Below, in pieces: positions 41,286 through 52,240 of a DNA stretch of 58,913 nt. The position numbers and the translations under genes are program-made. The stretch comes from Chara braunii (taxonomy: Eukaryota; Streptophyta; Charophyceae; Charales; Characeae). Position 1 is the stretch's first letter, and each line of letters starts with the position of its first letter. The DNA is taken from positions 421,948 to 480,860 of the forward strand of contig BFEA01000486.1 of the NCBI GenBank assembly GCA_003427395.1, given 5' to 3'. Below the pieces are notes generated by a model. That model did no database searches. It was not told where the DNA came from and saw only the letters and a list, made by a program, of their open reading frames with translations.

Positions 41286-43690
41286 CTTCCAGCGTGAGTG
41301 TTGCGTGGTGGAGCGAGTCCCAATATGTGGCAACATCCGATGGATTGATGGGCACGTGGATGGATGGAGTCTGAAGCTGCATCCTTGGTCAAGCAAGCAG
41401 AGGGAGGTTGTTCGAAGACATCGTGCCAAGTTGGAAGATGGAGAGTTGGTCTGACCCCACGGATTAGTGGCTAGTTGGTCTTTTCAAAGGCATCACGATA
41501 TAAATAGCGTTGATCTCTCTCCGGTGGTGGTGGTTCTGGAATCGCAGCTAGTTGGAAGAGGGAGGTAAGCATGTATTCTTTGTGAGTTGAAGTTGGTTCC
41601 GGAGTTGCAACCGGTTATAGAGGTAAGCATGTATTCTTTGTGAGTTGAAGTGTGTGCGTGCCTCCTTGTAGCGTGTTGGGAAAAAATTTTGTGCATTGAT
41701 GATATAGGTTGGTGTCTTTTCTTCGTGTGTTGTGTTGTATTTATGAGTAGTATGATAGCCTTCGATGTACCTTTTTTTGACGTGATGGGAGGTCCCTTCT
41801 GCATCTTCTTCGATATGACTTGGGACCTTGGTGGACTGTTTGGGGACCTCGGTGAACTGTCGTGGAAAGGTGGAAGGTGAGACCTTTTTGAGAATAGTAC
41901 CGGAGACGATTGCGGTTTATGAGCGGTTCGGGTATGGACTTGCTGAGTGGGTATGATTTTCCATCGGGACGCGTTGGCAGAACTCTTTAGGTGGAGGTGG
42001 ATTCCTCGAGCGCAAAAAAAAATCGTTTTGTGAAGCAGGGGTGTATGAGGGAGAAAGTGGGCAGGGGCATAGCTTAAAGCTTGGGAGGGGTACAAGCGGC
42101 GGCGAAAGAGGAAGGTAGGAGTTCAGGGGAGAGGATGAGACAGGGGAGGTGGACGTTGGGATCTTGGTCGACTCTTGTGGACTACAACTACTGAGGAAAA
42201 TGTGATGTCGAAGAGGAGAAGAGAGAACATGGGAGGAGTGGGGAAAGAAGAAGAAGAAGAAGAAGAAGAGGGGAAAGAAGGATTCGTTGCTGTGCTTGGG
42301 TGTTTGGGAGTTGCTTGGCAGCTCCTGCGGAGACTTGATAGCGGTTCACCCTCACCTATGGTATGAGAGAGGGAAGCAGTCGGTTTCGCCGGTTTGCTGC
42401 AGACTTGTTGAGGTGGAAGATTTGTTTTCACACACATCAGTCAGCTTATTGGTTTTGCAGCCTGGATTTTTATTTAATTTATCGACCTGTAAGCAGTCTC
42501 AGGGGACGACCAGTTGCGTTCTGGGGCAGTAGTCGATGTTGAATCCTTGGCCGATGTTTCCGATGATGGGTGATGCACTGGTGTGTCTTGGATCCATGGT
42601 AGAGGCACATGGTGTGTAGGATGGAGGGAAAGAATTTTTTGGGAGGAAGCTTTGTATGTAGGTTAGTCAGTGTGTGATGACTCTGATGAGGGGCAGCAGT
42701 GTGCCCGCTTGTGATAGTGTAAAAATGACTAAAAGTTAAAACTGAAAAGCTGATTTTGTATTTGACACTGTGCAAATTGCGTATGATGGTTACATCAGTT
42801 GAGCCCTGCTTTGCGGGGCTTAACGCTGCTATATAAATTCCCTTCGCTGCCTCTCCCCTTTCTCCGAGAATGTGTATGGGTACTTGCACACGCGGTGTTG
42901 AAACGACTCCTGCCGGGATTTTGAACGAGTCTTGCAGGCAGTAGGAGTAGCAGCTAGCGCACCTCTCATGCTGCTGACCGGGTGGGACTTCCAACGAGAC
43001 TGGCAGTAATAAATTAATAAAATAAAACAAGAGACTCGAGTTCTGGTGTGAGTGTGCCTTGATGATATGTAGAGGCAGTCGGCGAATCTCTCAAGCTTCT
43101 GATTCTCGTATGGAAGTTACTGTTCTGCGATGCAATGAGCTTTTTTTATTTGCGAAGTTTAGATACTTTTGCTTTGGTTTCCGCTCCTCTCTTTTGCTAC
43201 GTGGAGATGTAATGAAAGGTCCGCTGCAGCGATCTTCATCATATCTTTCCCTGCCATGACGGAATCGGGGGTTCTGTTTCTGTAGCCCTGCCTGCGGCAC
43301 GTATGACTCCGTTATAACATTAACAAGAAAAATAAAATAAAAGGGATGGTTGCCTTGCCTTCCTGCGGTAAGTATGCCCTTGTCGACAGTGACAAAATGT
43401 TAATTGATTAAACAATGTGGGAGGAAAGAAATAAAAGGATGGTTGTTCGGGGTCATCGTAAACGGATGGGTGTCCTGTGCGCTGTGTTTTCGGGATGATT
43501 GAATCTTTGTGCGACGTGGAAGACACAGGGAGTGTATGCTTCTTCTGCAGCATATACTCGCAGGGGGGGATAGGGCGGGTTCTGTGTTGTTGTGCGATCC
43601 GAGGACACAAGTAGTCAATCGAACTGTTCCCAGTTTTGTCATCGTTTGCACACACACACAGATAACACGAAAAGAGACTGGCTGGATACA
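40641..43690. other. Intergenic stretch without a recognisable gene
   Basis: It holds (TC)n at 41256-41283, a 57-bp duplication (GTAAGCATGTATTCTTTGTG near 41565 and 41622), a GAA tract at 42248-42273 and A/G-rich DNA. Minus-strand open frames at 41493-42095 and 42479-43030 show no motif and run through the duplication or low-complexity sequence, so I do not call them genes. Confidence 0.5.
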
Positions 43691-43835
43691 TTTTGTGAAT
43701 GCTGTTCAATCTACGCACACAGGGTTGGATACGTTTTGTGAATGCTGTTCAGTTTACTCACACAGGGGGATAAGCGGACAGTTCATTTTGTCAATGCTGT
43801 TCAGTCTACTCACACAGGGGGATAAGCGGACAGTT
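43690..43835 (+). repeat. Tandem repeat TTTTGTGAATGCTGTTCAGT...CTCACACAGGGGGATAAGCG
   Basis: Three units start near 43691, 43733 and 43786. The last two share GGGGGATAAGCGGACAGTTC. Confidence 0.88.
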
Positions 43836-44081
43836 CCGCGCCGAGCAAGATTCAAGCCAGAGCCAGAGATTGAATTTCAAGTAGTAATGGGATCGAGTGG
43901 CATGAAAACATTCTGAAGCGTAAAAGACTGGATGCTGGAGGCTCTGTAGTGTTGTATATAACTCTTAACGTCGGCATGGAAACATCCAGCCAGATCTGTG
44001 TGTCTGTGCTTTTAACTAGCCATGGTTCCGTCGATCTGTTGTGTTTTGCTCCCATGCGGTGCTCTCGTTCGAGGAGACTTA

Positions 44082-44082
<1 letters not shown>

Positions 44083-44128
<46 letters not shown>
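44083..44128. repeat. (TG)n microsatellite
   Basis: Twenty-three uninterrupted TG units. Confidence 0.97.
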
Positions 44129-44130
<2 letters not shown>

Positions 44131-44219
44131 GTGCCATCAGTAGGCCTTGGCCTCAACGTCGAGGTCTGGTTGACGGAAAGGGGCTTTAGGGGGCTTCCTT
44201 GAAGGTAATGAAACTGTTT

Positions 44220-45200
44220 CGTTAGAATGTTTAACCAGTAGTACTTGGCCCAGCTATCGATGCTGAGCCTGAATATGCCCTGCGCGGCCTTTCGCGCCTA
44301 CTCGTCAGCGAAAAAATAAAATAAAATTGTTTTGGCTGGCGGTGTCAGCCTTTCAGGTCCGGTACTCCGAGCCTCCGAAAATTGCGGGGTGCTAAGTAGA
44401 ATGCCCCGCGGGCGACATGTCAAGTACTGGGTGGTTCAAGGAAGTTGTTCCCCTTGTTCTTTGCATCCGGGAACCGCCACTGAATTGGAGGACCACCTTT
44501 TTCCAAAGAGCAGCGAGTACAGGAGGCCTGCATTTTTGCAGTCCAATCTCCAGTAATGAAAACATAAACAGGTACGGTACTGACCCCGGCAGGAGCTTTA
44601 TAGGCCCGACAGGACAGGGGAGGACAGGTCAGGTCAGGTCAGGTCAGGAGAGGTCAGGTCAGGTCAGGTCAGTAGTTGTCAGGTCAGGTCAGTCGGAAGT
44701 GAAGACAGTAGGGTTGGTCTGTTGCTGGCCAAAGAAGAGAAAAATCGACGGCTATGTTCTTCTGCCAGAACCGATCTGATGGCCAAGGGCGTTCAGATTG
44801 GATGGCAGCAGCAACCTGTCCGTCCTGGGAACGAAGACCCACGCGGAACCCTTTCGGAGGTCGCCCTCCACTGATTCATTTTATGTACGGTGCGCAATCT
44901 CTTAAACCACCAGGTACTTGGCCCAGCTATTGATGCCGAGCCGGGATACCCCCTGCGCGCCAAGTTTTGCCGAGGCGCCGGGACACCGTTTCGTTTTCAT
45001 TTTGGCTGGCGCTTCCATCCATTGCGGTTTTGTGCCCCGTAGTGCGCAACTACTAGCGCATTAATGGGAATCGCCTGCGGCCGATAACTGGGCCAAGTAC
45101 TGGACGAGGTTAGGCTCAAAACACGTTCTCCTGTAGCCTGGGGCCATGTACCATGTACTGGTGGTTTTAAACCTTCAGTACAAGGGCCCAGAGCCTTGCA
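44220..45200. repeat. Copies of the CCACCAGTACTTGGCCCAGC dispersed family
   Basis: AGTACTTGGCCCAGCTATCG + ATGCTGAGCCTGAATATGCC near 44240 and GTACTTGGCCCAGCTATTGA + TGCCGAGCC near 44922 are direct copies, both followed by CCTGCGCG. Reverse-orientation pieces (GGGCCAAGTACTGG near 45089; GTACTGGTGGTTTTAAAC near 45154) lie between. Further relatives occur near 50948, 51117 and 52225. Confidence 0.65.
44605..44690 (+). repeat. GGTCA pentamer tract
   Basis: AGGTCAGGTCAGGTC-type repeats with occasional AGGAGAGG and AGTAGTTGTC interruptions. Confidence 0.92.
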
Positions 45201-45309
45201 GATCAAGCAACAACTGGTGGCCGCTGTGCCGTCGCAATGGCTGGTAGTGCCATTAAAAAGAGAAAATTAACCCAACGAAATTTCTGAATTAATTGGAGGA
45301 TGGTCTACT

Positions 45310-45840
45310 GGTCGACACTGGCTGGTAGTGCGAGTCAAAAGAGAAAAAAAATTGTTCTGCTGGCGGTTTGGAAAATCCGCTTGCGACCACAGTACGGCAC
45401 CTCCAGGCCGAAAGAGAAAAAAATTGTACTCGTGGNTTAAACCAACCACCGGTACTCGGTGCTTTCATCGTTGCGGGGTCCCTCGTCACTGTGGGACTCT
45501 CAAAAGAGAAAAAAAATTGTTCTGCTGGCGGTTTGGAAAATCCGCTTGCGACCACAGTACGGCACCTCCAGGCCGAAAGAGAAAAAAATTGTACTCGTGG
45601 NTTAAACCAACCACCGGTACTCGGTGCTTTCATCGTTGCGGGGTCCCTCGTCACTGTGGGACTCTCAAAAGAGAAAAAAAATTGTTCTGCTGGCGGTTTG
45701 GAAAATCCGCTTGCGACCACAGTACGGCACCTCCAGGCCGAAAGAGAAAAAAATTGTACTCGTGGTTTAAACCAACCACCGGTACTCGGTGCTTTCATCG
45801 TTGCGGGGTCCCTCGTCACTGTGGGACTCTCAAAAGCTGT
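45310..45840 (+). repeat. 165-bp tandem repeat, just over three units
   Basis: TTTGGAAAATCCGCTTGCGA starts at 45367, 45532 and 45697, an exact 165-bp period, and units appear essentially identical. Single Ns sit at equivalent positions in units 1 and 2 (45436, 45601), where unit 3 has T. Because 165 is a multiple of three, frames stay open for 158-180 codons on both strands; I treat these as by-products. Confidence 0.95.
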
Positions 45841-46104
45841 TTAAAACGATTATCCACCACTAGTGCGTAATGTGGCATGGTTGCATTGGTTGGGATTACC
45901 GAGTGTCTTGATGACAATTCTATTGCTGATCGATAACCCTTTAACCACTGCTAATCTGTTTTATAATAATCTAATCATAGATAATTTGACCTAATTTTGT
46001 AAAATCTTTCTGTTGTTTAGTTGAAATTTATCAATGGCCTAGCAGGGCCAGAAATTGTGGTGCATATGAGTATACGACTGTTGTAGGTCCCACGGCCAAT
46101 AGGA

Positions 46105-46207
46105 CTACCGTCTTTGCCGGAATAGAACGCCTGGTCATTATCACTGTATCTAGAGTGAAAGTTGCACCAAATACAGGTATGACGTTCTCTTCGGGTGAAG
46201 AGGGTAG
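46105..46207. mobile_element. MITE related to the 20.3-kb element, TA-flanked
   Basis: The ends CTACCGTCTTTGCCGGAATA + GAACG and CGTTC + TCTTCGGGTGAAGAGGGTAG form imperfect inverted repeats. They match the CTACCGTCTTACCCCGAATA + GAACGTACGG end of 20337-20447. The flanks carry a 12-bp direct repeat CCCACGGCCAAT (46089-46100 and 46210-46221), a few bases outside the ends. Confidence 0.7.
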
Positions 46208-46539
46208 TGCCCACGGCCAATGAATGAGCCAAGTACTGTTGGTTCTTAGCAAATTATCGTCCCGAAGTGTTGAGAATCTTGAACTCCTCGGAATGCACCT
46301 GGTCCACAATGCGTCCAAATGTGTGCTTAGATGTTGAGTGGGGGAGAGAGGCCTTTGGATTATCGCATGTGATGTCGATCGCTCTATGCGGTGAGGAATT
46401 TTTAAAGAAGGTAGATGCAGCTTTGAAGAATGACAGAACTGAACCGATGCGCTATGGGGCCCGAATTGTTGAACCTCTGGTTCTTCAAGGCTGTAATCTG
46501 GCGGTAGGATGGACATGCACATTTTTCTCATGTCCAGCT

Positions 46540-46715
46540 GTAGGTATGTTACTTGCTGAACATCTGGGTTGCATACGAGCTCTGTGAAAAGCAACTGGAC
46601 GTGATTCAGCGTCAGATGCATCCAGCTGTAGATATGTTATTAGCTGAACATCTGGCCTGCATAAGAGTTCCGTCGAGCAACTGGACGTGATTGCAGTGTG
46701 AGATGCATCCAGTCG
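46540..46715 (+). repeat. ~80-bp tandem duplication
   Basis: CAGCTGTAGRTATGTTAYTWGCTGAACATCTGG...GCAACTGGACGTGATT...AGATGCATCCAG appears at about 46540-46625 and 46623-46713. Confidence 0.85.
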
Positions 46716-47442
46716 CAAAGTCTAATCCGCTCTCAAGGCCTACTGGCACGATGGCTTTTTTGACCCGGCTCTGGACGTGATTGCAGTCAGATGCGTCGAG
46801 TTCCGTTGGTAATTGCACGCAGATACCCTTAGACAAGTGCGAATGTGAGTTTGCTGTCAGAGTTTCTGCAGATATGCCGATCTGTCAATTCTGAGTAAAG
46901 TCAAAGAAAACAACTTTTTGACTCAGCTCTGGACGTGATTGCAGTCAGATGCGTCGAGGTCTGGCCGTAGTCTGATCTGTCAATTCTGAGTAAATTTTGC
47001 CCTGGTAGCAGGTGGTTTTGCAATGGGGCTCGTAGCTGGGTGTCGAAGATCCCAGTCATGCTTAAAAAAAAAAATAAAAAAAAAATCTCAGTCATGCGCT
47101 CACCTAACTTGATGTGGCAGATCCCATCTCAGGGCTCGTCGAAACATGATGTGGAGGATCTCTCTGCGTCGAATCATGATGTCGAGGTTTTATCTAACTG
47201 GAAATACCCTGGATATGGAAGATCCCTGGTCAGCGCACGGCCAAGTGGATGTGGAAGTTAACTGAGCTCAGGGCTCGTCGAGACATGAAAAGAAAGAAAA
47301 TAACGTTTTGCAGGGTTGGTCGTGTAGGTAGGTGGATTCAAAACTATGAAGCACGTGTATATGGATCCTCCGAATGTCATTATCGCTGCATCTGATCGGA
47401 AAGTTGCTCAAGTACAGCTGCAAGGACTGCGCTTTCTTATTC

Positions 47443-47553
47443 CGGCAAGGACGATAGTTGAGGATATCTGTTCTTTGCGAAGTTGACAAATTCGTCTCTT
47501 CGACCCTCGACAGCGAAGAACAGATATCTTCAACTATCGTCCTCGCCGGAATA
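47443..47553. repeat. Fold-back with ~37-bp arms, nested in a second inverted repeat
   Basis: The arms CCGGCAAGGACGATAGTTGA + GGATATCTGTTCTTTGC (47443-47479) and their complement (about 47515-47553) differ at about three positions. Directly after, GGATTACCCTTCTAACGAC (about 47569) pairs with GGTCATTAGAAGGGAAATCC (about 47678-47697), a second inverted repeat. The sequence CGCCGGAATAGAA links it to the TA-flanked MITE family. Confidence 0.75.
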
Positions 47554-47879
47554 GAAAGGGATTACCCTTCTAACGACACTCAACAGCCAGAAGAAACAAA
47601 AGGCCTCCCTCTATCTGTTGAGCGCCAAATTCGATACGGAAATTCCCCGTTGAAAAGACTCAGCCGCGCGGCTAGCGGTCATTAGAAGGGAAATCCGTTT
47701 GAAAGTGCCCTTTTTCACCCCCGAGTACAACGTGCGGTCATTATTTGTTTCTATAATGATTGTGTGTTGCATTTGGTGAAGAAGGTTGGCCAAAAGCAGT
47801 GGAAATTTTTGACAGCACAAACTTTCTAGAACGGTGGAAAAAGACGAAGAAATAAGCACAGAAGCCAGTTGTGATAGTC

Positions 47880-48420
47880 TTCTCGGATAAAAAAAAAAAA
47901 AAAAAAAAGCACAGAAGGCAATGTGAGTGATAGCGTGAGAGGGAGGATGGAAAGGAGACACCGCTGCTGCTCGATGGACTGTGTGCACAAGGTTGTGTGT
48001 GGTGTGTGGGATGAAGAGTGTTTGCTGAAGACACCACTGCTGCTCGATGGACCGTGAGAGGGAGGATGGAAAGGAGAACCAGGTACCCTGCTGCTCTTCA
48101 GTTGCCCTACGGGCCACCACCAGATGCCCAACGTGATGCACGAGCAATAGGCACGTCTTTCTTTCCTGTCTAAGATCCTGTGCAGGTTCCTGTCCGCCCC
48201 TTCCATCATCCCCAAGGTGAAGCCTTGGATCTCCGCCTCGATGGACTGTGTGCAGAAAGGCAGGGGGCAAAATGATTGGTCCATGCGTTAGCAGGATCCC
48301 CAGCGGGCAACCCAACTCCGTCTCTGACGACCGCTGTTTGGGGCAGGGGGCAAGATGAATGCCCTTGAGTCTGCGAGGCACCAAGGCTAGCAGGGGTCCC
48401 CTCCACAGCCTTATCAGTAG
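47880..48420. repeat. Duplicated GGAGGATGGAAAGGAGA...CTGCTGCTCGATGG modules
   Basis: GTGAGAGGGAGGATGGAAAG + GAGA occurs near 47935 and 48052. TGCTGCTCGATGGACTGTGTG-type modules recur near 47967, 48027 and 48236. GCAGGGGGCAARATGA occurs near 48258 and 48341. The segment about 48108-48240 has an inverted partner at 49222-49360. Confidence 0.7.
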
Positions 48421-49221
48421 TGATAGGTAGGTAGTGAAAGGAAAAGGAATTTGAGAGAGGGAAGGAGAAGAAGAAGAAAAAAAGCCGATAGCGAAGTCAT
48501 GAATATTATGCGAGCGAATATCTGAAAATATGTGCTGGCTAGGATGAAGGGATGTTCTGTGGGGACTTTGGTGGCAGCAGTGCCTGCTGGCTTTGGAAGA
48601 TGTACGGCCCGAAGGGCCAGAGGTAATAGAGCCAGCAGGTGCACATGGAGATCACGTGAAGAGGGAAGGTCTGCACGGGGCATGGAGCGGGGGACATCTG
48701 GTGGATTGGCATGGGCCGGGATGGCTAGAGTGGCATGGGGCAGAGGGCCAACAATGCAAGATGGTAAGAACCTGCCTTCCCCACTAATAGATGGAGCCTC
48801 CCCCCCCCCTCCTCCCCCGGTGCAAGGAGTGTTTCCCCTCTGCCCTGGCTGAGATACTGATACTGAATGGCTGTGAAGAAATGATTGCGAGATCTATGTC
48901 TTTCTCGTTTCCCCCCCAAAGTCCCAATCTATGTCTTTCTCATTTTTCACTTCGGTTCCTCGACCCGTTCAACGTCTTTGTGTGTTTTCTTTTACATCTA
49001 ATGGGTTCTTTTTTTAATGCTCAGTAGCCTGACAGAGAAGTGCGGTCCTCCGGCGGCCCTCGGGGAGGCTGCCACTGCTCTGCAGGAAACCGCACCCAGA
49101 TCACGAAGCCGCAGCTGGGCGCGCGAGCGGTCTTGGCGTACCGCTCGACAGGAACTGTATCACATTAAAGTGGTGCTCGCAGGCCCCTCGACAAGTGAAC
49201 GGAGACCCAAGGCTTGACCTT

Positions 49222-49390
49222 GGGGAGCATGGATGGGGTGGGCGGACAGGAACCTGCGCAGGATCTTAGACAAGGAAAGAAAGACGTGCCTATTGCTTGA
49301 GCATCACATTGGGCATCTGGTGGTGGCCCCCCGTAGGGCAGCTGAAGAGCCAAACAGCATGCAAGTGTTCACCTTGGGGACGACAGTGGG
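49222..49390. repeat. Inverted partner of the repeat at 48108-48240
   Basis: GGACAGGAACCTGCGCAGGA + TCTTAGACA, CGTGCCTATTGCT, CATTGGGCATCTGGTGGTGG and GGGCAGCTGAAGAGC are the reverse complement of sequence at 48108-48200. The two copies are head to head, about 1.1 kb apart. Confidence 0.8.
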
Positions 49391-49499
49391 TATAGTCAGT
49401 AGCCCGCGCAGTCTATTAGTCTTCCGCTGGGGGGAGGGAAGCACGTATTCATTCGCATAATCTGCCATGACTATCAGTTGCACAGCTCACCCCCCCAAA

Positions 49500-50135
49500 T
49501 CTTCTGAAGGACCCAGGGTACTCCATGGCTATTAGCTGCACATATACAACCCCCCAGATCAGATTCCCATCTCAGCTCTCTTATCTATGCAATGTATCCA
49601 ATGTATTCATTTGGAACGTTGGACCCGCTTTACAGCAGGTGAGGATGCACCGCCAATCTTCCGGAGGACCCTGCGAAGAAGGAGGACCCAGGGAACTCCA
49701 TGCCTATCAGCTGCAGAGATGCAACCCGCCAGATCATATTCCCATCTCAGCTCTCTTATGTATTCAATGTAGTCAATGTAGTCAATGTATTCAATGTATG
49801 AATGTATTCAAAGTATTCAATGTATTCAACGTATTCAATGTATTCAATGTATTCAATGTATTCAACGTTCCAAATGAATTCATTGAATACATTGAATACT
49901 TTGAATACATTCATATATTGAATACATTGACTACGTTGAATACAACGTTCCAAATGAATTCATTGAATGCATTGAATACGTTGAATACGTTGAATACGTT
50001 CAATGTATACGTTGAATACGTTCAATGTATTCAACGTATTCAATGTATGAATGTATTTAATGTATTCAACGTATTCAATGCATTCAATGAATTCATTTGG
50101 AACGTTGGATCCGCTTTACAGCACGTGCGGCGCAC
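49500..50135. repeat. ~185-bp duplication with embedded 9-bp array in alternating orientation
   Basis: GGACCCAGGGWACTCCATG...CATCTCAGCTCTCTTAT is duplicated (about 49509 and 49694). Each copy leads into TATTCAATG nonamers, which run forward (about 49757-49865), reversed as CATTGAATA (about 49880-49985), then mostly forward again (to about 50085). TTCATTTGGAACGTTGGAYC + CGCTTTACAGCA borders the array at both ends (49608 and 50093). Confidence 0.9.
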
Positions 50136-50221
50136 CACCAATCGATTGAAGCAACCTGAACTGTAACTAGGAGTGGCCGCTGGTACCACCCCCCTAAGGT
50201 TTTGTTTTTTTCAACTTTTTG

Positions 50222-50345
50222 TTAATAAAGAAGAAAGAAAAAAACAAGAAGAAGAAGAAGAAGAAGAAGAAGAAGAACAACAACAACAGCAACAACAGGG
50301 TATGCTCCAAGAAGAAGGAGAAGGAGAAGAAGAAGAATAAAATCA
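50222..50345 (+). repeat. GAA/CAA-rich low-complexity tract
   Basis: Runs of AAG with AAC and AGG interruptions. The Lys-rich frame through it is not a gene. Confidence 0.9.
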
Positions 50346-51120
50346 GGGTGTGTTCTAGTTGGTGTAGGAAATGTGATGTTTTTCCCCCGCCCTTACGACT
50401 ATCTAAACTGCGAAACGAAGGGGATGCCTTTCCCAGACTCGCAGCCTAACGGACAAAGATGGCTGCTGAAATGAAGTAATTCAATTGTCTCCGCCCTGCT
50501 GGGAGGTAGTTGTGTGGTGCCAACCAGGGCAGAAGAAGCGAGGAGAGAAAGTTAAACCTTGCCGGGCTATTATTTTCCTACGCGGCCGTTAAGGGGCAGT
50601 ATACCAACCGTCGCAGCCAAATTCGTGTAAAAGGGAAGGTGGAAAAAAAAACAACCAAAAAATTGACACTAGATGGAGTTGGACGATGTCAGGAAAGGTT
50701 TGGTACCGTTAGCCCTGCTACTACCGAAGTACCTCCTTCAGAGAATGAAGCCAACTATATAGTATGGGAAGATTGACGATGTTTTTTTTGGGGTTCTTTT
50801 TTGGTTCTCGCCAGCGACAGAGGGCGGTTTCCGTGATCTCTCCTGGCTTGGCACTTTGAAATGACTGTATCAGTGCATCATACCATTTTCACGGCGAAAG
50901 TGGGCGCACATTTTGTTTTTTAATAGCCTTTTGTTACTTTTTTTCATCCAGCTATTGATGCAGAGCCTAGATTCCCCTAGTGCTGCTGGAAATAAAAACT
51001 GAACTGCCTCGGAGCTGCTTTTGGCTGGTGCTGCCATGCAATTCTGTCCGGTGCCCAGAATGTCCCAAAAATAGGGCCGTAAACGATCGGCATTTTGTTA
51101 TAAGCAAGGAAAGACACTGG
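50346..51120. other. Intergenic, no identified feature
   Basis: A frame at 50510-50776 is basic in its middle part (RRSQIRVKGKVEKKTTKK) but has no recognised motif, splice context or repeat relative here. Near 50948 is a fragment (CCAGCTATTGATGCAGAGCC) of the CCACCAGTACTTGG family. Confidence 0.4.
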
Positions 51121-51179
51121 TGGTTTAAGGCCTCACTTCTCACTTTGAACCGCCTTTAAAAGGGGGATCCCATTGGAAA

Positions 51180-51480
51180 GCGGCAACTTCCGTTAATTAA
51201 AAGGGGTTTGGAAAGATTTTTGAGACCCCACTGAGAAGCGTGCCTTCGTCCAAGAAAGAGAAGGGTCTTAGTTCTCACTTTCTTTTTGCCTGAAATAGGG
51301 CCGTTAATTAAAAGGGGTTTGGAAAGATTTTTGAGACCGCCAGAAGATGAAAAATAGGCCTCAATTCTCACTTTGTTCATGCCTGAAATCTCGTTGGCTC
51401 CAGGGGCTGGTCTTCCGAAATTGGTGGCTAATTGGCGGCAACTTCCGTTAAAGGGGTTCAGACAGATTTTCCAGCCCCCC
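51180..51480 (+). repeat. Three diverged copies of CCGTTAATTAAAAGGGGTTT...GGAAAGATTTTTGAGACC
   Basis: Copies start near 51190, 51301 and, more diverged, 51444. The first two are about 111 bp apart and share the whole block. Confidence 0.85.
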
Positions 51481-51917
51481 CACAGAGAAGGGTGAAAAAA
51501 AAAAAAAAAAAAAAAAAAGGGTGCCTAGTACTGCCTGCGGCCTGGAAAGAAACAGACAGAAGAAACAAAAGGCCTCCCTCTGTTTTCACTTTGTTTGCCT
51601 GAAAAAGGCTCAAATTGGGTCCAGGGGTCGGTCTTCCGAAATTGGAGGGCCAACTCGCAGGAGTGGCACGGAGGGGGTTGGTCATCCGAAACAGAGGCCT
51701 TGGAAGCTGGAGCCCATCTCCCTGCCCACAACACCCATTTTCCCTTTGGTTGAAAGATGCATGCATTCTTTTTGATCCAGCGGCTGCATTTCCTCATCCG
51801 TAAAGGAATGTATGCGCTTTCCTTGATGAAGGGAAGGCGTGTCAAAACGTTTTTCTCCGGAAAACATCTTTCCTGTGACATCCAGCTGTTGAAAAATTGA
51901 GCGAAAAAAAAAGTTTA

Positions 51918-52240
51918 AAGGGCGGTGGTTTAAAAAGGGCAGAATTCCACTGGAAAGCGAAAAAGTTACTGAGCATTTTCAATGGGAAACGGGCGGTGGT
52001 TTAAAGGACAAGGTTCCACTGGAAAGCGAAGAAGTTACTGAGCATTTTCAACGGGAAACGGACGGTGGTTTAAAGGGCAAGATTCCACTGGAAAGCGAAA
52101 AAGTTACTGCGCATTTTCAACGGGAAACCGGCGCAGGAGACGTTACTTAGCATTTTCAACGGGAAACGGGCGCAGGAGACGGCCCTGCCAGCAACGTTTT
52201 CGCTTTCCAGTGGAATCTCTCGCCTTTAAACCACCAGTAC
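51918..52240. repeat. Tandem repeat with inverted terminal copy
   Basis: GGTGGTTTAAAGGGCARGAT + TCCACTGGAAAGCGAAAAAG + TTACTGAGCATTTTCAA recurs at about 51923, 51991 and 52056 (spacing 65-68 bp), with a shorter fourth part near 52140. The end CGTTTTCGCTTTCCAGTGGA + ATCTCTCGCCTTTAAACCACCAGTACC (52193-52239) is its reverse complement. The whole resembles an inverted-repeat element with an expanded arm. Confidence 0.85.

Noticed and set aside
41493-42095. 200-codon minus-strand frame
   Set aside because: Contains a 57-bp duplication and Ser/His/Thr-rich sequence without any motif; no splice or start context supports it.
42479-43030. 183-codon minus-strand frame
   Set aside because: No recognised motif or supporting context; the length is possible by chance in this composition.
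45289-45870. Open frames of 158-180 codons on both strands
   Set aside because: They result from a 165-bp tandem repeat whose length is a multiple of three, and they contain Ns. No protein motif.
46031-46621. 196-codon minus-strand frame
   Set aside because: Runs through a MITE and dispersed-repeat copies; no conserved domain.
47611-48384. 257-codon minus-strand frame
   Set aside because: Includes a poly-Phe stretch from an A run and several repeat modules. No motif.
49024-49217. Possible exon after an AG at 49023 (frame ending with STSERRPKA)
   Set aside because: No partner exon in phase and no domain; it borders an inverted repeat copy.
49525-50166. 213-codon frame rich in Asn-Val-Phe / Glu-Tyr-Ile
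   Set aside because: Translation of the 9-bp TATTCAATG array and its inverse, not a gene.
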